From Rhodocyclales bacterium (GTDB taxonomy: Bacteria; Pseudomonadota; Gammaproteobacteria; Burkholderiales; Rhodocyclaceae), in NCBI GenBank assembly GCA_016214145.1, contig JACRPA010000006.1, positions 124,001-188,000 on the forward strand: 64,000 bases of DNA, written 5' to 3'. Numbering within the stretch: position 1 is the stretch's first letter; every line of letters begins with the position of its first letter. Below are positions 60,220-64,000 of this stretch, one piece after another. Made by a program: the position numbers and the translations under genes. The notes under the pieces were generated by a model. The model was not told where the DNA came from. It saw nothing but the letters and a program-made list of their open reading frames with translations, and made no database searches.

Positions 60220-60247
60220 TGGATTCCCGCTTGCGCGGGAATGACGG
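60220..60247. repeat. GTCATTCCCGCG-type hairpin repeat
   Basis: GGATTCCCGCTTGCGCGGGAATGACGGG, a single complete unit in the gap between convergent genes (phosphatase and Spy-like). It could act as a bidirectional transcript end. Confidence 0.8.
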
Positions 60248-60255
60248 GCGCTCTT

Positions 60256-60771
60256 TCAGCGCATGCCGCCCATCCCACCCATGCCGCCCATCTGGCCGCG
60301 CGGGGCGTTCTCGCCGCGTCCGCCAGGTCCGCCGTGGCGCCCGCCCATCGGATGGCGCGTCATGTCGGCGAGGGTCTTGGCCTGCTCCGGCGTCAGCGCG
60401 CCTTGCAGCTTGGCGGTGGCGTCGGCGAGGACGGCGAGCTTCTGCGCCATCTGCGCGGCCATGTCGGCGCGGTGGCGCGCCAGCGTGGCGGCGTCGGCGT
60501 CCTTCGGCGGCGCCTTCATCGTGCCGTCGATCATGTCCTTGTGCACCTTGGCGTAGGCCTGCCAGGCGTCCTGCTGCGAGGCCTTGATCTCCAGGCGCTG
60601 TGCCATCTTGTCGAGGCGGGCCTGCAAGCGGGATTGCATGCGTTGCTGCATTTCCGGGGTCATTTCGCGCATGCCGGGGCCGGGCATGGCCGAGGCGGGC
60701 GCGGCGGCGGCGAGGGCCAGGCCGGCGGCGAAGAGGGCGGCGGTGAGTTTGCTGCGGGAAGCGGTGTTCAT
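60256..60771 (-). CDS. Spy/CpxP-like periplasmic protein (LTxxQ motif)
   Basis: A 171-residue exported protein with a signal peptide (LFAAGLALAAAAPASA), an all-helical mature part with two LTxxQ-type motifs (EMTPEMQQRMQ and ALTPEQAKTLAD) and a Gly/Met-rich tail (HPMGGRHGGPGGRGE). Such proteins are periplasmic chaperones or metal/envelope stress sensors. It is divergent from a PAS histidine kinase, with three direct repeats between them that may be a response-regulator site. Confidence 0.82.
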   Translation of the reverse strand: MNTASRSKLTAALFAAGLALAAAAPASAMPGPGMREMTPEMQQRMQSRLQARLDKMAQRLEIKASQQDAWQAYAKVHKDMIDGTMKAPPKDADAATLARHRADMAAQMAQKLAVLADATAKLQGALTPEQAKTLADMTRHPMGGRHGGPGGRGENAPRGQMGGMGGMGGMR

Positions 60772-60850
60772 GTGAATCTCCTGAGTGGTTGAGGCAACGG
60801 CGCCCATTTGACACGCAGGATGTAAGCGAAATTTATCAACCGCAGTCGGA

Positions 60851-60880
60851 TTTGTTACAGCTTGTTACAGCTTGTTACGG
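60851..60880. promoter_or_regulatory. Three 10-bp direct repeats (TTGTTACAGC) between divergent genes
   Basis: TTGTTACAG-C-TTGTTACAG-C-TTGTTACGG, repeating every 10 bp, i.e. once per helical turn. OmpR/PhoB-family regulators (e.g. CpxR, RstA) bind direct repeats with this period; GTTAC-type words fit. It could control the Spy-like gene, the kinase gene or both. Confidence 0.6.
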
Positions 60881-60979
60881 CGCCGCGGCTCGCGCAAGAA
60901 GCTTTTAAGCTGACAGGGTTTTTTTGGAGAGCAATGAATACTATAATTTAGACGTAAAGTATCGTGGTCTTGCATTCAA

Positions 60980-62515
60980 TTGAGCAACGAAACCTCCAGC
61001 CGGAACGGCATTTCGCCCCAGCAGCAAATAGCCCTTCTGGTCTTCGAAAACCTGGCCGAGGGGGTCATCTTCACCGACGCCGGCGGCACCATTCTCACGG
61101 TCAATGCCGGCTTCACGCGCATCACGGGATATACCGCGGACGAAGTGATCGGCCGCAATCCCCGCCTCCTCCAGTCCGGCGTCCAGGAGCGCGATTTCTA
61201 CGAGGAGATGTGGCGCACCCTCAAGACCGCCGGCCGCTGGCGGGGCGAGATCATCAACCGGCGCAAGTCGGGCGAACTGTATCCGGAACTGCTGTCGATC
61301 AGCGCCGTGCGCGACGCCGAGGGCGGCATCACCAACTACATCGGCGTCTTTTCCGATCTGAGCGAACGGCTGGCGCAGGAGCGCGCGGTGCGCGAAATGC
61401 GCGAAAGGCTCGATCTCGCGCTCGACGCCGGCGGCGTCGGCACGTGGATCTGGGAGCCGGGCAGCGGCCGCCTGGAATGCGATGAGCGCGCCTGCGAACT
61501 GATCGCGGGATCGCAGAACGATCCGCCGCGCACGTTCGAGGCGCTGCTGGAGCGGATCCCGGCTTACGAACGGCCCCGCGTCATGGATGCCTTCATGCGC
61601 CCGACGCGCCAGCAACTGACGTTTCGAGTCGAATTCCGGGTGGTATTGCCGGATGGCGCGGACCGTCACCTGGTGGCGCGCGCCAGACCGCATTGCGGCG
61701 AAGCGGACGGCGTCTGCCGCGTCTTCGGCGTCATCTGGGATGTCACCGAGCGCTACCTGCGCGAACGCGAGATCCGGGAACTCAACGCCACGCTCGAACT
61801 GCGCGTAGAGGAGCGCACCGCCGACCTGCAGGCCGCCGTGGCCGAGCTGGAGTCGTTTTCGTACTCGGTCGCGCACGACCTGCGCGCGCCGCTGCGCGGC
61901 CTGGACGGCTTCAGCAAGATCCTCATCGACGACTACGGCGACCGGCTCGACGAGGACGGCCGCCAGCATCTCCGGCGCATTCGCGCGGCCAGCCAGCGGC
62001 TCGACCGCCTGATCGAAAACCTGCTGAAGCTCTCGCGGATATCGCAGTCGCGCATGGAGCGCGTCCCGGTGAACCTGAGCGGGATGGCCCGGGAAGTCGC
62101 CATCGTCCTGCAGGAAGAGCAGCCCCAGCGCGGTGCCGAGTTCGTCATCGAGCGCCGGCTGCGCGCCGTCGGCGACCCGGTCCTGCTTCGCGCGCTGCTG
62201 GAGAACCTGCTCGGCAATGCCTGGAAATACTCATCCCGCAAGGAACGGGCGCGGATCGAGTTCGGCGCGAAGCGGATCGGGGAGGAGGAAACGGCCTTCT
62301 TCGTCCGCGACAACGGGGACGGCTTCGACATGGCCCTTGCCGGCAAACTGTTCGCGCCCTTCCAGCGCCTGCACGGCACGGACGAGTTCGCCGGAACGGG
62401 CGTGGGACTGGCCTCCGTCGCCAGGACCGTCTCGCGCCATGGCGGCCGGGTGTGGGCGGAGGCCGCCAAGGGCGAGGGCGCGACTTTTTTCTTTACGCTG
62501 CCCGATCACGGCTGA
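60980..62515 (+). CDS. PAS-domain sensor histidine kinase
   Basis: A 511-residue kinase without obvious membrane segments. PAS1 is at about 20-130 (ENLAEGVIFTDAGGTILTVN, ITGYTADEVIGRNPRLLQSG), a second PAS/PAC-like region at about 145-270, a coiled coil (LNATLELRVEERTADLQAAV), HisKA with SYSVAHDLRAPLRGLDGF (His near 299) and HATPase with ENLLGNAWKYSS, DNGDGFDM and GTGVGLASV. TTG 60980 is the only sensible start; no ATG is available upstream in frame. No response regulator gene lies next to it in this window. Confidence 0.9.
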   Translation: MSNETSSRNGISPQQQIALLVFENLAEGVIFTDAGGTILTVNAGFTRITGYTADEVIGRNPRLLQSGVQERDFYEEMWRTLKTAGRWRGEIINRRKSGELYPELLSISAVRDAEGGITNYIGVFSDLSERLAQERAVREMRERLDLALDAGGVGTWIWEPGSGRLECDERACELIAGSQNDPPRTFEALLERIPAYERPRVMDAFMRPTRQQLTFRVEFRVVLPDGADRHLVARARPHCGEADGVCRVFGVIWDVTERYLREREIRELNATLELRVEERTADLQAAVAELESFSYSVAHDLRAPLRGLDGFSKILIDDYGDRLDEDGRQHLRRIRAASQRLDRLIENLLKLSRISQSRMERVPVNLSGMAREVAIVLQEEQPQRGAEFVIERRLRAVGDPVLLRALLENLLGNAWKYSSRKERARIEFGAKRIGEEETAFFVRDNGDGFDMALAGKLFAPFQRLHGTDEFAGTGVGLASVARTVSRHGGRVWAEAAKGEGATFFFTLPDHG

Positions 62516-62522
62516 GCCAGTC

Positions 62523-62545
62523 GCCGTATCGCGGCGACTGACTTT
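62523..62545 (+). repeat. Dispersed 23-bp motif, copy 17 (after the kinase gene)
   Basis: GCCGT, ATCGCGGCGA, CTGACTTT followed by TCCC, seven nt after the kinase stop and six nt before the convergent hydrolase stop. Confidence 0.9.
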
Positions 62546-62550
62546 TCCCG

Positions 62551-63441
62551 TCACGGCGCGCTGCCGATGAAGCCGGCCACCTCATGGATCACCGCCGCGT
62601 CGTGGAGCGCGCCGCGGTGCCCAAGTCCCTGCGTGGCGACGAGGCGCGCGCCCGGCCAGTGGCGGGCGTAGCGTTCGCCGTCACGGAAAGGATTGTCGCG
62701 GTCGTCGACGTCATGCACGATCAGCGCCGGCTGCGTCAGCTTCGGCGCGGTCGCTTCCACTTCGAAATCGCTCCAGCGGATGCCGAAGCGCCGCTCGATC
62801 TGCGCCTGCATCAGGGCGCGCACGCCCTCGGGCAGGCGCAGCAGGCGCGCGAAGCGGTGCGAGTAGTCGGTGAGGCTGGCCGGCGGCGCCAGCAGCACGG
62901 CCTTCTTCACCGGCGCGCCGCGCGACAGCACGTAGCCCGTCACCGCGCCGCCGAGCGAATGGCCGATGACGGCTTCGACCGGGCCGACATCGCGCAGCAC
63001 GGCGTCGAGTGCGGCCGCCATGTGCACGACCGAGGATTCCCGTCCACCCGTCATGCCGTGTCCGGGCGCATCGAAGGCCACCACCGAATAGCCGCGCGCG
63101 ACGAGCGGCGCGACGTAGCCGCGCAATTGCGCGGCGCGCCCGCCCCAGCCGTGCACCAGGACCACCGGCGGATCCTTCCGCCGGCCCCAGCGCCAGCCGA
63201 TCAGGCGCCCGGTCGGCATCGAGACGGTGAAGGGCGTGGCTTCCTCCAGCGCGGCGAGCTCGGCGTCGCGGAAGCGGTGGCGCGGCGGCGTGAGGAACAG
63301 GCGTCGCGCGCGATCGCCCGCCTTTCTCGGCGAGAGGGGCGCGAGGACGCGGAAGGCCAGGCGCTGGCCTGCCAGTCCGATAATGAAACGAACGGTCGTG
63401 CTAATTCTGGGGCTAAAAAAAAGCGGCAATCGCATTTCCAT
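62551..63441 (-). CDS. Alpha/beta hydrolase
   Basis: A 296-residue alpha/beta hydrolase: oxyanion region VVLVHGWGGRAAQLR, VVAFDAPGHGMTGG, nucleophile elbow AVIGHSLGGAVTG (Ser near 150), an acidic residue in VHDVDDRDNPF and a C-terminal His in GLGHRGALHD. An N-terminal hydrophobic stretch (TTVRFIIGLAGQRLAF) may be membrane-associated. ATG 63441 is preceded by AAAGGAG, which overlaps the end of the upstream regulator gene; that gene probably controls it. Confidence 0.88.
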   Translation of the reverse strand: MEMRLPLFFSPRISTTVRFIIGLAGQRLAFRVLAPLSPRKAGDRARRLFLTPPRHRFRDAELAALEEATPFTVSMPTGRLIGWRWGRRKDPPVVLVHGWGGRAAQLRGYVAPLVARGYSVVAFDAPGHGMTGGRESSVVHMAAALDAVLRDVGPVEAVIGHSLGGAVTGYVLSRGAPVKKAVLLAPPASLTDYSHRFARLLRLPEGVRALMQAQIERRFGIRWSDFEVEATAPKLTQPALIVHDVDDRDNPFRDGERYARHWPGARLVATQGLGHRGALHDAAVIHEVAGFIGSAP

Positions 63442-63446
63442 GATGG

Positions 63447-64000
63447 CTACTCCTTTTGCTGAACGGCGTAATCGCGCACCAGGCGCTCGAAGGCGTCGAG
63501 GGCGCGGCGGTTGGCATCCTTCTCCCTGAACAGGCGCTGGTTCTGCATGGCGACCAGCACGATGCCGGTGAATTCGAAGACGAACTGCTCGACGTCGATG
63601 TCCGGCCGCAACTCGCCGGCCTCGACGGCCAGGCGCACGGCGTTGGCGAGCAGGCGGCGGCCGTCGGCGAGGCCGGCTTCGACGGCATCGCGCACCGGGC
63701 CCGGCTGGTCGTCGAACTCGTTGGCGGCGGCGTTCATCGGGCAGCCGCCGGGCAGTTGCGCCCGTCGTGTCCAGTCGAGCCAGTTGGTGAGGATGGCGCG
63801 CAGGCGGGCGACGCCGCGCGGCTGTTTCAGCGCCGGCCGCACGACGGTGTCGACGAAGCGCTGCTGGCCTTCGCGGAGGACGGCAATCTGCAATTCCTCC
63901 TTGGAGCCGAAGTGCGCGAAGAGGCCGCTCTTCGACATGCCGGCCTTGTCGGCCAGCGCGCCGATGCTCAGGCCGCTGACGCCGATCCGGCTGCACAGCG
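63447..64000 (-). CDS. TetR family transcriptional regulator (5' end beyond window)
   Basis: The visible part (about 184 codons) reads GVSGLSIGALADKAGMSKSG and LFAHFGSKEELQIAVL, the TetR helix-turn-helix, followed by a ligand-binding domain with FEFTGIVLVAMQNQRLF. The N-terminus lies outside the window. It ends 5 nt before the start of the hydrolase gene in the same direction, so the two form an operon and it is likely to regulate itself and the hydrolase. Confidence 0.88.
   Translation of the reverse strand, partial: LCSRIGVSGLSIGALADKAGMSKSGLFAHFGSKEELQIAVLREGQQRFVDTVVRPALKQPRGVARLRAILTNWLDWTRRAQLPGGCPMNAAANEFDDQPGPVRDAVEAGLADGRRLLANAVRLAVEAGELRPDIDVEQFVFEFTGIVLVAMQNQRLFREKDANRRALDAFERLVRDYAVQQKE

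Noticed and set aside
61608-61625. CTGACGTTT in the kinase gene as a motif copy
   Set aside because: The core has an inserted G and the upstream GCCGT box is absent.

Overview
The window is G+C-rich, densely packed chromosomal DNA, most likely from a betaproteobacterium (Rhodocyclales or Burkholderiales type). Pointers are a tripartite tricarboxylate transporter with a Bug-type binding protein, two BPSS1780-type membrane proteins, a zapB-like/zapA/6S RNA/EVE-domain order, a DUF2782 gene near polA, and GTAGG-type REP repeats. I could not run database searches, so the taxonomy is an inference.

Layout. 0.1-2 kb: two exported DsrE-like proteins and an FAH-family enzyme. 2-7.7 kb (minus): an acyl-CoA ligase, tctC-tctB-tctA and a ketopantoate-reductase-like gene, apparently one operon for uptake and activation of a small carboxylate. 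7.9-10 kb (minus): TauE/SafE permease, EVE protein, 6S RNA with terminator, zapA and a ZapB-like coiled coil. 10-18.7 kb: a cobalamin locus made of a riboswitch (carrying a 265-bp inverted-repeat element), btuB-btuC-btuD, convergent btuF, then cobU-cobT-cobS-cobC. 18.7-22.2 kb: rfbCDBA (dTDP-L-rhamnose). 22.2-34.3 kb: housekeeping genes (RRM protein, polA, LOG protein, nadD-rsfS-rlmH-maf, RNase G, an acyltransferase). 34.3-36.4 kb: egtD-egtB (ergothioneine type). 36.6-39.4 kb: an AhpD-like protein, a phosphatase, a Vgb-like propeller and a Phd/PIN toxin-antitoxin pair. 39.5-48.8 kb: a branched-chain or isoprenoid acyl-CoA pathway (SDR, two-subunit biotin carboxylase, two acyl-CoA dehydrogenases, FadH-like reductase), with long hairpins in most gene junctions. 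48.9-59 kb: an accessory region of visibly lower G+C with an acyl-CoA dehydrogenase relic, an AIPR phage-defence-type gene, a duplicated EamA transporter (one copy frameshifted) and, between the two copies, a cassette of two lipoproteins and a DUF2235 hydrolase. 59-64 kb: an orphan HigA, a phosphatase, a Spy/CpxP-like protein divergent from a PAS histidine kinase, an alpha/beta hydrolase and a TetR regulator cut by the window end.

The most unusual content is non-coding. A 23-bp interrupted motif (GCCGT, 10 nt, CTGACTTT) occurs 17 times with invariant spacing, in genes and between them and on both strands. It forms the stop codon of three genes, may supply the -35 of the cobalamin promoter, and marks the right border of the duplicated EamA unit. 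At least five other dispersed repeat families are present, and several have been translated in frame into proteins (PolA linker, acyl-CoA dehydrogenase loop, CobT and biotin carboxylase tails).
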